Positions 15,820 through 25,300 of a DNA stretch of 64,000 nucleotides are shown in pieces. The first letter of the stretch is position 1; each line of letters opens with the position of its first letter. The notes under the pieces are model-generated. The model was not told the origin of the DNA. It saw only the letters and a list, made by a program, of their open reading frames with translations, and ran no database searches. The stretch covers positions 248,001 to 312,000 of the forward strand of contig NZ_CP046907.1 of the NCBI RefSeq assembly GCF_014083985.1, in the 5' to 3' direction. Both the position numbers and the translations under genes were made by a program. This DNA comes from Streptomyces sp. SCUT-3 (GTDB lineage: Bacteria > Actinomycetota > Actinomycetes > Streptomycetales > Streptomycetaceae).

Positions 15820-18605
15820 GTGGGCGAGACGGTGAAGACCGGGCGGACCGGCACGGCCCCCGACCCGGAGGAGCGCGTCGAACTGCTCCTGCGCGACCTG
15901 CGCACCTCCCGCTCGGGGCTGTCCTCGCGGGAGGCCGAGCGCCGTCTGCTCCACCACGGGCCGAACGAGCTGCAGCGCCGCGGCGGACGCCGCTGGCCGA
16001 AGGAGCTGGCGCGGCAGGTCACCCACCCGCTGGCCCTGCTGCTGTGGGTCGCGGCGGCGCTGGCGTGGGTGGCGGGGATCGCGACGGTGGCCGTGGCGAT
16101 CGTCGTGGTGATCGTCGTCAACGCGGCGTTCGCGTTCGTCCAGGAGGCGCAGGCCGAGCGGGCGGTCGAGGCCCTGGCCGCCTACCTGCCCCACCGCGCG
16201 AAGGTGGTGCGCGACGGCCGGGAGGAGGAGGTGGAGGCGACCCGGCTGGTGCCCGGCGACCTGCTCGTGATCGAGGAGGGGGACCGCGTCTCGGCGGACG
16301 CGCGGCTGATCGACGGCGGCGTCGAGGTCGACCTGTCGTCGCTGACCGGCGAGTCGGTCCCGGCCTACCGTTCCGCCTCCCTCGCGGACACCGGGGTTCC
16401 GCTGATCCAGGCCCGCGACCTGGTGTTCAGCGGCACCACGTGCACCGAGGGCGAGGCGCGGGCCGTGGTCTTCGCCACCGGGATGCGCACGGAGCTGGGG
16501 CGGATCGCGGCGCTGTCGGAACGGGTCGGGCGGGAGGAGAGCCCGCTGGAGACCCAGGTGCGCAAGGTGGCGTGGCTGATCGCGCTGATCGCCGTGGTCA
16601 TCGGCGCGGCGTTCACCCCGGTGGCGGTGTTCGCCGCCGGCCTGTCGCTGGAGCAGGCCGTGGTGTTCGCCGTGGCGCTGCTCGTGGGCAACGTGCCCGA
16701 GGGCCTCCTGCCCGTGATCACCCTGGCCCTGGCGATCGGGGTGCGCGGCCTCGCACGCCGGGGGGCGGTGGTCAAACGTCTCAGCGCGGTGGAGACCCTC
16801 GGCTCCACCGACGTGATCTGCACGGACAAGACCGGCACGCTCACCGAGAACCGCATGCGGGTCACAGCGGTGTGGACCGACCCCGGGAGCAGCCGATCGG
16901 CACCCCGGCCGGCCCGGGGAACACCGGTCCCGGCAGCGCCGGTCCCGACAGCGCCGCCGTCCGGGCCCTGGCCGAGGCCGTGGCCGCCTGCAACAACGCC
17001 CACGCCGACGCCGGGGACGGCACGCTCGGGGACCCCACGGAGGTGGCGCTGCTGGAGGCCGCCCGGGCCCTGGGAGAGCCCCTCGACCCCGCGCGGCGCG
17101 AACGGCAGCGGCGCCGCCACTTCCACTTCGACCCCGTCCTGAAACTCATGTCGACCGTCGACGAGCGCGACGGCGCCGTGTGGGTCCACACCAAAGGAGC
17201 CCCGGAGGCGCTGCTCCCCCTCTGCACCGCCGTCGCCGAACCCGACGGCGGAACGGTCCTGCTCACTCCCGAACGCCTCCGCCGCGTCGAGGAACGCGTG
17301 GACGCCTACGCCCGGCAGGGGATGCGCGTCCTCGCCGTCGCCCGGCGCCGGCTGGAGCCGGGCCGCCCGCTGCCCGACCGGCGGGAGGAGGCCGAGCGCG
17401 GCCTCACCCTGCTCGGCCTCACCGCCATGATCGACCCGCCCCGCCCGCAGGTGGCCGACGCGGTCGCCCACTGCCGTGCCGCCGGCATCCGGATCATCGT
17501 CGTCACCGGCGACCACCCGCTGACCGCGGCCGCCGTCGCCCGGCAGGTGGGCATCACCGGCGACCACCCCACCGTCGTCAACGGCGAGGACCTCGACGCC
17601 ATGAGCGAGGACGACCTCGACGCGCTGCTGCGCGGGCAGCGGGAACTGATCTTCTCCCGCAGCTCGCCGGAGGCGAAGCTGCGCATCGCCGACGCGCTGC
17701 GCGCCGAGGGGCACGTGGTGGCGATGACCGGGGACGGGGTCAACGACGCCCCCGCCCTGCGCCGCGCGGACATCGGCGTCGCCATGGGCCGCTCCGGCAC
17801 CGACGTGGCCCGCGAGGCGTCCACCATGGTGCTCACCGACGACGACTTCGCCACGATCGTCGCCGCCGTGCGGGCGGGCCGCCAGGGCTACGACAACATC
17901 CGCAAGTTCATCTGCTACATCTTCGCCCACTCCACCCCCGAGATCACCCCCGCCGTGGTCTTCGCCCTCAGCGGCGGCGCCGTGCCCCTCCCGCTCACCG
18001 TCCTGCAGCTGCTCGCCTTCGACGTCGGCACCGAGACCCTGCCCGCCCTGGCCCTCGGCCGCGAACCCGCCGAACCGGGCCTGATGAACCGGCCGCCGCG
18101 CAGGCGGACCGAGAGCATCATCCGCGCTCCCATGCTGCTGCGCGCCTGGCTCTTCCTGGGCGTGATCTGCGCGGCCCTGGCCATGTCCGGCTTCTTCTTC
18201 GTCCTGCTGCGCGCCGGATGGCGGCCCGGCGACCCCACCGGCCCCGGGGAACCCCTGAACCACGCCTACCGGCAGGCCACCACCATGACCTTCCTCGGCA
18301 TGATCACCGGGCAGATCGGCACCGCCTTCGCCGCCCGCACCGAGCGGGTCTCCCTGCGCTCCATCGGCGTCTTCTCCAACCGTCTGCTGCTGTGGGGCAT
18401 CGCCTTCGAGCTCGCCCTCGCGGCCCTGTTCATCTACACCCCGCCGTTCCAGTCCCTCCTCGGCACCGCCGCCCTCACCCCCGCCATGCTCGCCCTCACC
18501 GTCCCCTTCCCCTTCGTCGTCTGGGGGGCGGACGAGATCCGCCGCTGGCTGCTGCGCCGCCGCGCGGCGGACGGCCGGACGCCGCCGGAAGGACTCGCCG
18601 CGTGA
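15820..18605 (+). pseudogene. Cation-transporting P-type ATPase (P2 type), single frameshift
   Basis: The GTG at 15820 has GGAGG 5 nt upstream. The first part gives a cation-ATPase N-terminal domain, an actuator with LTGES, TM4 with NVPEGLL, and the phosphorylation site [11 protein letters not shown]. After VWTDPG the frame breaks at the G run 16885-16887, where one G is missing. Downstream it continues with a nucleotide-binding [31 protein letters not shown] in two parts, and six C-terminal TM segments to the TGA at 18605. Restored length is about 928 residues. NVPEGLL followed by [20 protein letters not shown] is strikingly like Na,K-ATPases, so Na/K or Ca transport is possible. All domains are intact, so a base-call error is likelier than decay. 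Confidence 0.88.
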
Positions 18606-18764
18606 CTCCCGGGGGCCGGCGCGTCCGGGAGGACCGGCGGATCCGGCAGGCCGCCGCTCACCCTTGTGCACCGCTGCGACGGTGAGCGGGGACGGCAGAT
18701 GGTTCCGTAGTGGCAGCACTGTGACAGCACTCGAGTTCCGGCGGTCCGCCAGGAGGTACGAAGG

Positions 18765-19607
18765 ATGAAACGTCGATCCGGTGGGGGCCCTGCCGTCCGG
18801 TCCCTCGCAACCCTCGCGACGGGCCTGGCCGTGGCGGCGGTGCTGCCGATCGCGGCGGCCTGTTCGAACGACGGCGGGAACGGCGGGGGCGGGGGCGGTT
18901 CGGGCAGCCCGAGTGCTTCGGGCAGCCCCGGCGCCTCCGCGTCCGCCGGTGTGCTCACCGCGGCGGGGGCGAGGAGCGCGCTGATCACCGAAGCCGACCT
19001 GGGGTACGGCTGGAACGAGGAGAAGGGCGCGGCCGGCTGGCGGGACTCCCTGCCCGTCGGCAAGGTGGACGTCGCGGAGTTCCTCGACGACAAGGCGAGC
19101 GCGGCCGTCTGCCAGAAGTTCGTCGACGCCCTCTACACCGACGAACTCCTGGGCAAGCCGTCCGGGGCGAGTGCCCTGACCGGTTTCTCGGACGCCGACC
19201 GGGCCCGGATGCTCTACCAGGTCGCCTCCTACGACCGGAACCGGCTGGACGACTCGATGGCCTGGCTGAGGACGGTCCCGTCGGCGTGCGACCAATTCAC
19301 GATCACGGGCGACGGCGGGGGGAAGCGGACCGTCCAGGTCGTCGAGGCCCCGCTGCCGAAGACCGGGGACGCACGGCAGGGGCTGAACATGACGGTGAAG
19401 GGCACCGTGGACGGCGAGCCCCTGACGTTCACGGCGGACATCGCCGCCGTGCGGGTCGGCTCCAGCGCCATCACCGTCACCAACGGCGGACTCGACGGCG
19501 TCGAGCCCGGCTCGACCCGGCAGGCGGTCGAGCAGGGCACCCGGCGGCTCGAGGCCGTCCTGGCCGGCAAAACCCCTCCCGAGCAGCCCCCCGGGCCGCA
19601 GGACTGA
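18765..19607 (+). CDS. Secreted lipoprotein, hypothetical
   Basis: This 280-residue protein has a signal peptide ending in the lipobox IAAAC (Cys33). A Gly/Ser linker (GGGGGGSGSPSASGSPG) follows, then a globular domain of about 220 residues starting LTAAGARSALITEADLG. The domain resembles other actinomycete surface lipoproteins that start with an ALITEADLG-type motif, but I know no function. AGGAGG lies about 10 nt before the ATG. It is probably anchored to the outer face of the membrane. It lies alone between the ATPase and the convergent F510_1955 gene. Confidence 0.82.
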   Translation: MKRRSGGGPAVRSLATLATGLAVAAVLPIAAACSNDGGNGGGGGGSGSPSASGSPGASASAGVLTAAGARSALITEADLGYGWNEEKGAAGWRDSLPVGKVDVAEFLDDKASAAVCQKFVDALYTDELLGKPSGASALTGFSDADRARMLYQVASYDRNRLDDSMAWLRTVPSACDQFTITGDGGGKRTVQVVEAPLPKTGDARQGLNMTVKGTVDGEPLTFTADIAAVRVGSSAITVTNGGLDGVEPGSTRQAVEQGTRRLEAVLAGKTPPEQPPGPQD

Positions 19608-19739
19608 AGCACGCCGGGGCCGCACGCCGGCACGGGGCACCCCTTTCGGCGACCCTCCCGGCCGGGGCCCTCCCGCCCCGGCCCCCGCCCGGCCGGCGGC
19701 CCCGCCGGCCGGGCGGGTCACCGCTCGGCGGGGCGCCGC

Positions 19740-20615
19740 TCAGTGGCCTCCCGCGGAGGACACGGGCAGGCGCTCGGTGAACGTCCTGCCGCCGTCGCGG
19801 GACTCGTAGACCCCGTCCTGCGTGGCGGCGAGGACGTGCTCGTCGTCGACGGCGGTCAGTGCCTGGGGCTGCCCGCCCGGGACGGTGCCCGCCTTCCGCC
19901 AGGTGGCGCCTCCGTCGGCGCTGCGGTGCAGGCCGCCGGCCGGGTCGACGCCGTACAGGGCGTCGGCGGCGGGCCACGACAGGAAGGCCAGCACCTGCCC
20001 GGAACCGGCGCCGAAGGTCCGGCCGCCGTCGGTGCTCCCGGCGACGCCGTCCTCGGTCGTGGCCAGCACGACGTCCCGGTCCTTCGGGCTGACGGCGATG
20101 TCCGTGGCGGCGATCTCGGCGCGGGTGTCCCAGGTGGTCCGGTCGGTGCTGACACGCAGGAGGCCGCGGGTGCTGTCGTAGCCGTAGACGGTGCCGTGCG
20201 CGTACTTCAGTGAGTGGAAGTCGGCGGCGCCGCCCAGCGAGAGGGTCTTCCAGGTCCTGCCGGAGTCGGTGGACCGGAGCAGGCCCCGGTTGGCGTGGCC
20301 GCCGCTGCCCTCCGCGGGGTGGCCGCTGCCGAGGAAGGTCTTCGGGCCGATGACGGTGAAACTCATGTAGTCGGCCGTGTCGCCGACCCGCTCGGCCTCG
20401 CCCGTCCGCGCCACGGCGATGACGCCTTCGTGGGTGGCGACGTACAGGCGTCCGTCGGCCGGGTCGATGCCCAGCCCGTGGACATGGCTGACGGCGAGCC
20501 CGCCGGGGCCGCCGTCCGGCTCGGCGGAGGCGTCGGGGCCGGAGGAGCAGGCGGCCGTAACGACCGCCAGAACGGCCGCGGTGACGGCTGCGGCCGCGCG
20601 GGAACGAATCTTCAT
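19740..20615 (-). CDS. F510_1955 family glycosylhydrolase-like lipoprotein
   Basis: This protein of 291 residues has a lipoprotein signal with lipobox VTAAC (Cys23). The rest is a beta-propeller of sialidase/BNR type. HVHGLGIDPADGRLYVATH opens the propeller, and Asp-box-like repeats recur as STDSGRTWKT, STDGGRTF, SADGGATW and SRDGGRTF. F510_1955 is a named family whose hydrolase activity is, to my knowledge, unproven. The ATG at 20615 overlaps (ATGA) the stop of an upstream DUF305-like remnant. DUF6153 lies further upstream, a neighbourhood often seen with these genes and possibly metal-related. Confidence 0.85.
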   Translation of the reverse strand: MKIRSRAAAAVTAAVLAVVTAACSSGPDASAEPDGGPGGLAVSHVHGLGIDPADGRLYVATHEGVIAVARTGEAERVGDTADYMSFTVIGPKTFLGSGHPAEGSGGHANRGLLRSTDSGRTWKTLSLGGAADFHSLKYAHGTVYGYDSTRGLLRVSTDRTTWDTRAEIAATDIAVSPKDRDVVLATTEDGVAGSTDGGRTFGAGSGQVLAFLSWPAADALYGVDPAGGLHRSADGGATWRKAGTVPGGQPQALTAVDDEHVLAATQDGVYESRDGGRTFTERLPVSSAGGH

Positions 20616-20706
20616 GCTGAGGACCTCTCGGTGGCGGCCGTCCTTGCGGCACCCTCGGGGTGCTCGGCCGTCGTGGTCGGGAACATCGGGGCGAAGCCCC
20701 TGCCGG
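20612..20706 (-). pseudogene. Remnant of the C-terminus of a DUF305 protein
   Basis: Between DUF6153 and the F510_1955 gene the minus strand encodes GRGFAPMFPTTTAEHPEG followed by AARTAATERSSA and a stop. DUF305 proteins end in a block of the form F-x-x-MF-L-x-MM-x-HHEGA-x-x-MA. The remnant keeps F, MF, H and EGA but has lost the second His and the Met residues that would bind metal. Its TGA overlaps the F510_1955 start as ATGA, as an intact operon gene would. Nothing of the DUF305 N-terminus is visible. This is inference from a short stretch. Confidence 0.45.
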
Positions 20707-20792
20707 ACCCTTTCGTCGGCCCGGCGCGGCCGGGGCCGTACGACCGGCGGCCGCGGCACGCGCGGCAGCGGCGGACACGGCCCGGTCCCGGC

Positions 20793-21217
20793 CTATGTCC
20801 GCAGGAGTTGCAGCTCGGCGAGCGACAAGGACGCGCGGCCGCCCTCCGGTGCGGCCGCCGTGGACGGGCGGCCGTCCGCCGGTTCCCCCGCCCGGCCGGT
20901 GGGGTCGGGGGCCGGGCGGGAAGGACCGGGCCCGTGCCCACGGCTCCCGAGGAGCACGTCGCATCTGCGTGCTCCGCGTGCCCGCGGTCGTCACCGCCGC
21001 CGCAGGCGGATTCGGCGTTCGGGAGCGCCGGGTCCGCGTGGTGCGCGGCGGCCGAGGAGCGGGAGGAGTGGTCGCCGGTGACGGCGGTCGCCCCGCCCGG
21101 CGCGAGGCCGTGCATGCCGAACAACCCGACCAGCAGCCCGAGCACCAGCAGCGCCGGCCACCGCCTCGGCGGCGACGGCACGCGGCGGGACTGTGCACGG
21201 ACTGTCACGGTCCCCAT
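20793..21217 (-). pseudogene. DUF6153 family protein, single frameshift
   Basis: From the ATG at 21217 the protein has a basic start and one membrane segment (ALLVLGLLVGLFGMHGL). A His-rich outer domain with GHAEHADATCSSGAVGTGP follows. The frame then breaks; the usual DUF6153 ending SLSLAELQLLRT appears in the next frame and stops at a TAG at 20793-20795. One G is missing from the run at 20914-20916. Restored length is about 141 residues. The His/Cys pattern suggests metal handling, but the family has no proven role. The gene overlaps the end of a small membrane gene by 13 nt and lies upstream of the F510_1955 gene. Confidence 0.72.
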
Positions 21218-21366
21218 GCTACGGAACCCGCCGGCCCCGCCGGCGAGCGGGTACGTCGCCGGAGCAGGCCCAGGGTCCCGGCGACGGTGAACATCACCGC
21301 GGCGAACAGCACCAGTCCGGCGGCGGCCCCGGAGCTGTCGGTGTCGGGGTTGGGCGTGCCGGGCAT
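21205..21366 (-). CDS. Small membrane protein (53 aa)
   Basis: This frame of 53 residues has an ATG at 21366 preceded by AAGAGGC. A short acidic, Ser-rich start leads to one hydrophobic segment (AGLVLFAAVMFTVAGTLGLL) and a basic RRRTRSPAG tail. The stop overlaps the DUF6153 start by 13 nt, suggesting coupled expression. No family is recognised with confidence, though it recalls one half of actinomycete small membrane proteins of the DUF7144 kind. Confidence 0.5.
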   Translation of the reverse strand: MPGTPNPDTDSSGAAAGLVLFAAVMFTVAGTLGLLRRRTRSPAGPAGSVAWGP

Positions 21367-21481
21367 GGCGGTGCCTCTTCTCACCGGGCGGTCCTGTCCG
21401 TGTTCCGCGGCCGGCCGGGCGGAGGCGGCAGGGGCGTCCGTGTGCGGTCGTCCCCGCCGCTGCCCGTCGGGCCGAGAACGG

Positions 21482-21901
21482 TCAGTGCAGGATCCTCTCC
21501 TTGGCGCGCCGGAACTCCTCCTCCGACAGGTCGCCCCTGGAGCGGATCTCGGAGAGCTTGGCGAGTTCCTCCGCCTCGCTGAGGGGCCGGCCCGCGGTCC
21601 CGGCGGTCCTGCGGATGTAGGCGTCGACCTCCGCCTGCCGGGCCCGGGCGTGCTGCACTTCGCGCGCGCCCATGTTCCTGCCCCGGGCGAGGAGGTAGAC
21701 GAAGACGCCGAGGAAGGGCAGGACGAGGACGAAGACGAGCCATCCCGTCTTGCCCCATCCGCCCAGGGCGTCGTCGCGGAAGATGTCGGTGATGACCCGG
21801 AAGAGCAGGAAGATCCACAGGACCCACAGGAAGATCCACATGGTGGTCCAGAATGCTCCCAGGAGCGGGTAGTCGTAAGCCAGGTACGTGGAGCCTTCCA
21901 T
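21482..21901 (-). CDS. PLDc_N/SHOCT-domain membrane protein (second paralogue)
   Basis: This 139-residue protein is closely similar along its whole length to the protein at 351-761. Shared blocks are LAYDYPLLGAFWT, ITDIFRD (here VITDIFRDD), LVLPFLGVFVYLLARGRNMG and EEEFRRAKERIL. Two membrane segments lie at about 12-35 and 47-67, with the SHOCT domain at 112-139. The ATG at 21901 has GGGAGAAGG just upstream. As sequenced, the frame of the upstream membrane protein runs into this gene without a stop (see 22020-23437). Function is unknown. Confidence 0.85.
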   Translation of the reverse strand: MEGSTYLAYDYPLLGAFWTTMWIFLWVLWIFLLFRVITDIFRDDALGGWGKTGWLVFVLVLPFLGVFVYLLARGRNMGAREVQHARARQAEVDAYIRRTAGTAGRPLSEAEELAKLSEIRSRGDLSEEEFRRAKERILH

Positions 21902-22019
21902 TGCCTTCTCCCGTTTCCTTCGGTTTCGGCCCGTCCGACCGGTGCGGATGAATCCTCGGCCGGGCGGTTCGTCATGGGCCCTTCCGGCGGAGGGGACCGC
22001 GGTGCCTCCGCCTCCCCTC

Positions 22020-23437
22020 TCAACCGCCGGGGCCCGTGTCGCGGTCGGAGCCCGTGTCTCGGTCGGGGGGTGCGCCGGGGGGGGGCGTGCGGCGCCGGTG
22101 CCCGTCGCGAGGCCGGTACGGGACGGACCCGGCCCGTCGGCCGCCGCGGCGAGGACGCCCAGGACCACCAGCGCGAGCAGGACCAGGCCGAGAACGAGCG
22201 CCACGAACGCAGGTGTGGGGTAGTTGCGCAGGATCAGGGCGAGCGCGCCGAGCGCGATGACGGCGCCGGTGGTCCAGCCGCGGTGCGCCTCCAGCCAGCG
22301 GCCCGCGCCGTCGGTGCGCAGGCCGGAGCGGGCCGCGGCCCGGCCGAGGGCGCCGGTGCCCCGGGCGGCTGCCGAGCGCAGGGCACGGGCGGCGCGGTCC
22401 GGCCCGTACAGGTAGGCGGTCAGCGCGGTGAGCACCGCGACGACGAGGATCGTGAGGGTGCTCTGGCGCAGGAAGCGCACGAGGGTGTCGTAGATGGCGG
22501 TGGCCGCGTCCCGGGGCAGCGTGGTGGGCGGTACGGAGTTCACGTAGACCTGGCGCATCACCGCGAGGCCGGCGAGCAGGAGGAGCATCATCACGCCGAT
22601 GCCGATCGCGGCCGCCAGCAGCGCGGCCCGGTGCCTGGGCGCCGTCCAGACGGCCAGGGCGGCCAGGGCGATCGTCACGGGGGGCAGCCAGGGGCCGAGG
22701 ACGTTGATCAGCTGCATGGCGGTCTGGGCCTGGCTGAGCTTGTCGGTCTGCAGCAGCGGAATCGTCCGGTCGACGTCGGGGATGTTCGCCGCCCTCTCGT
22801 ATCCCGCGTCGACCAGCCGCCGCTGGACCTCGTCGACGACGGTGCCCAGGTCCAGTACGACGGTGTCTCCCCTGGCCTGGACGGCGCTGGTTCCTTCGCC
22901 GGTGAGGGTCTTGACCACGGCGGCGTGGGCGCGGCGGTTGGCGTTCTCCCAGAACTGGGGGAACCGGTCGCCGGTCACCACCTTGGTCACCACGTTGTCG
23001 ACGGCTGCGGCCAGGGCGTTCTTGAGCGGGCCGGCCAGGGCCGGGACGTTGTCCACCACCCTGGGGGGCGCGTCGGCCCGTTCCAGGGCCTTGGCGAGGG
23101 CGGCGGTGAAGGCGTCGACGTCGACGTTGTCGACCACCCGGTCGGTCAGCCGGTCGGAGACCGCATCCTGCACCGCGGGGTCGGTGGCGAGCGGCGCGAC
23201 GGTTTCGACGTACCGGTCGACGTCGGAGATCTGCGAGTCCATCCATGCGGCCACGACGGCGACCGGTGAGAGCAGGAAGGCCAGCGCCAGCAGCACGGAC
23301 GCGAACGTCCAGCGCAGTCGGCGCCGGTTCCTGTCCGCGGTCTCGCGCAGCCGCTCGTCCTCCGCGCGTCCGGGCGCGCTCGGGGGGCGCGGCCCGCCGG
23401 GACGGTCGCGGTCGGCGGGAATCTCGGACGGATCCAC
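22020..23437 (-). CDS. Multi-span membrane protein, end uncertain (G9 tract)
   Basis: This protein starts at the GTG at 23437. It has an Arg/Pro-rich start, a membrane segment (TFASVLLALAFLLSPVAVVAAW), and an outer domain of about 190 residues built on VDRYVETVAPLATDPAVQ and repeated DNV motifs. At least four more segments follow. It is a typical streptomycete membrane protein of unknown function. Near the end lies a run of nine G (22077-22085). With one more base it stops at 22020 after about 472 residues. As sequenced the frame stays open and fuses in-frame with the PLDc_N/SHOCT protein, ending at 21482 (651 residues). A missing base is favoured because the downstream gene has its own ribosome binding site. 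Confidence 0.7.
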
Positions 23438-23816
23438 GGTTCCTCCCTTCGCCCAGGACTGCGCGGGGCTGCCGGCTTCCGGCTCGCGGACGCAAGGGTC
23501 CGGCCGCGGCTGCCGTCCCGCCCCTCGGGGGATAAGGAGTGCGTGTCACGGGACGCGCCGTACCGGACGGCGGCCGTCCGGCGGTGCGTTTTCCCGCCGG
23601 TGCCGCCGGCGTGTTCGGTGTCGTCGGGAGGAGCCCTCGCCGACGGCACCTTCATGGTCACCCTCTCGGTCGGCGACCGCCAGGCGGGGGCGGGGCATCG
23701 GCCCCGGATCACCCGGTCGGACGAACGCGCGCCCCGGGCCGTGCCCGGGGACAGTGGAACCCGAGGGGGATCCGGCGCAGTCGCCCCTGTGCGGGCCCTA
23801 CCGGGGTGGAGGAGCC
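23438..23816. other. Divergent intergenic region with one weak candidate frame
   Basis: This 379-nt gap lies between a divergent membrane-protein gene and the lipid kinase, so it should hold promoters for both. A plus-strand frame from the GTG at 23543 (AAGGAG only 3 nt upstream) to 23824 encodes 93 residues and overlaps the kinase start by 8 nt. It has no recognisable domain and an unremarkable composition, so I do not call it a gene. No clear operator was seen. Confidence 0.4.
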
Positions 23817-25187
23817 ATGGGTGAGGAACCACGTCCGTACGGCCGCGCGGACCGGCGCCGGGCTGCCCGTCTGGCACTGGCGGCAGGGACGGGCGCGGTG
23901 CTCGTCCTGCTGGTGTTCGCCGGGCTGCGGAGCGTCGTGCTGGTGGGTGCGGGAGTGGCCGGACTGGCGCTGACGGCGGCCGGGGCGTGGTGGGTGCTCG
24001 CCCGCTCCGGCCCGGTGCGGGCCCTGGCCCTGGTCATGGTGGTGGCCGCGCCGACCACGGTTGTTGTCCTGTACATGTCTGCCGGACTGTTGTGGGTGGT
24101 GCTCGTCTCGCTCGCCCTGTGGGTTCTGGCCCTCCGCACGGGCAGGGCCGCATTGGCGGAGGACGTCGAACCGGCGGGGGCGCGGGAGGTTCCGGCGGCT
24201 CCTCCCCGGCGGCCCTTCCTGATCATGAACCCGCGTTCGGGCGGCGGGAAGGTCGGCAGGTTCGACCTGGTGGAGAAGGCCGAGGCCCTCGGGGCCGAGG
24301 TCGTGGTGCTCGACCCCGACCGTCCGCAGGACGTGGCGGAGCTGGCGCGACGCGCCGTCGCCGACGGCGCGGACCTGCTGGGGGTGGCCGGCGGGGACGG
24401 CACGCAGGCCCTGGTCGCCGGCGTGGCGGCGGAGCACGACGTCCCGTTCCTGGTCGTCTCCGCGGGGACGCGGAATCACTTCGCGCTGGACCTGGGCCTG
24501 GACCGGGACGACCCCTCGACGTGCTTGGAGGCCCTCGCCGACGGCGTCGAGTTCCGCGTCGACCTGGGCCTGGCCGACGGGCGCGTCTTCGTCAACAACG
24601 CCTCCTTCGGCGCCTACGCGGCCGTGGTGCAGAGCCCGGCATACCGCGACGACAAGGTTCGCACCACCTTGCGGACGCTGCCGGACCTGCTGGCCGGCGA
24701 GAGCGGCCCGCATCTGGTCGTGCGGGTCGGCACCGTGACGATCGACGGCCCCCAGGCCCTGCTGGTGAGCAACAACCCCTACCGGACGGACGACCCGGCG
24801 GGTCTGGGGCGCCGGGAACGACTGGACCGGGGCGTGCTTGGGGTGCTGGGCGTCAGGGTCGAAAACGCGAGGCAGGCGGCCTGGCTGCTCCGCGGTGGGC
24901 ACGCGCCCGGGCTGACTGCGACGACCGCCCGCGAGGTCGTCGTCGAGGCCGACGCACCGACCGTTCCGGCCGGGATCGACGGGGAGGCCCTGACCCTGCC
25001 GGTCCCCGTGCGCTGCCGGATCGCACCGGGTGCCCTGCGCGTACGGGTCCCCCGCGACCGCCCCGGCGTGCCGCCCGTGAAGCCGCCGATGGACTGGCGC
25101 AGGGTTCGCCGACTGGCCCTGACCACGGTGCGCACCGCAGCCGGGCGTGAGGCCGGCAGGTCGGCGCCGACTCGTGGCGGGCCGTGA
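23817..25187 (+). CDS. Diacylglycerol/lipid kinase family protein
   Basis: This 456-residue protein has three or four membrane segments in the first 110 residues and a DAGK-type kinase domain from about 137. Nucleotide and catalytic motifs are clear: FLIMNPRSGGGKVGRFDLVE, VAGGDGTQALVAGVAAEHD and VVSAGTRNHFALDLGLDRDD, which contains the conserved GTxNxFA segment. FVNNASFGAYA lies further on, then the beta-sandwich C-terminal domain with TVPAGIDGEALTLPVPV. The family phosphorylates diacylglycerol, sphingosine-like or ceramide-like lipids at the inner membrane face. GGAGG precedes the ATG. The N-terminal membrane extension is unusual compared with soluble YegS-type kinases. Confidence 0.88.
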   Translation: MGEEPRPYGRADRRRAARLALAAGTGAVLVLLVFAGLRSVVLVGAGVAGLALTAAGAWWVLARSGPVRALALVMVVAAPTTVVVLYMSAGLLWVVLVSLALWVLALRTGRAALAEDVEPAGAREVPAAPPRRPFLIMNPRSGGGKVGRFDLVEKAEALGAEVVVLDPDRPQDVAELARRAVADGADLLGVAGGDGTQALVAGVAAEHDVPFLVVSAGTRNHFALDLGLDRDDPSTCLEALADGVEFRVDLGLADGRVFVNNASFGAYAAVVQSPAYRDDKVRTTLRTLPDLLAGESGPHLVVRVGTVTIDGPQALLVSNNPYRTDDPAGLGRRERLDRGVLGVLGVRVENARQAAWLLRGGHAPGLTATTAREVVVEADAPTVPAGIDGEALTLPVPVRCRIAPGALRVRVPRDRPGVPPVKPPMDWRRVRRLALTTVRTAAGREAGRSAPTRGGP

Positions 25188-25300
25188 CACCGGACCGCCG
25201 CGGCCACGGCCGGGGGCCCGAGCTCCGGCGAACCCCGGAACCTGCCGGAACGTTCCACGGGCCTGCCGGGCGGCACGCGGAGTATTCCACGGCCCTTTGG

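Noticed and set aside
22077-22085. Phase variation through the G9 tract
   Set aside because: Contingency tracts are not typical of Streptomyces, and five other runs in the window show similar one-base shifts, so an assembly error is simpler; kept only as a finding to check.
23543-23824. 93-residue plus-strand frame overlapping the lipid kinase start
   Set aside because: The ribosome site is too close to the GTG, there is no domain, and composition looks non-coding.
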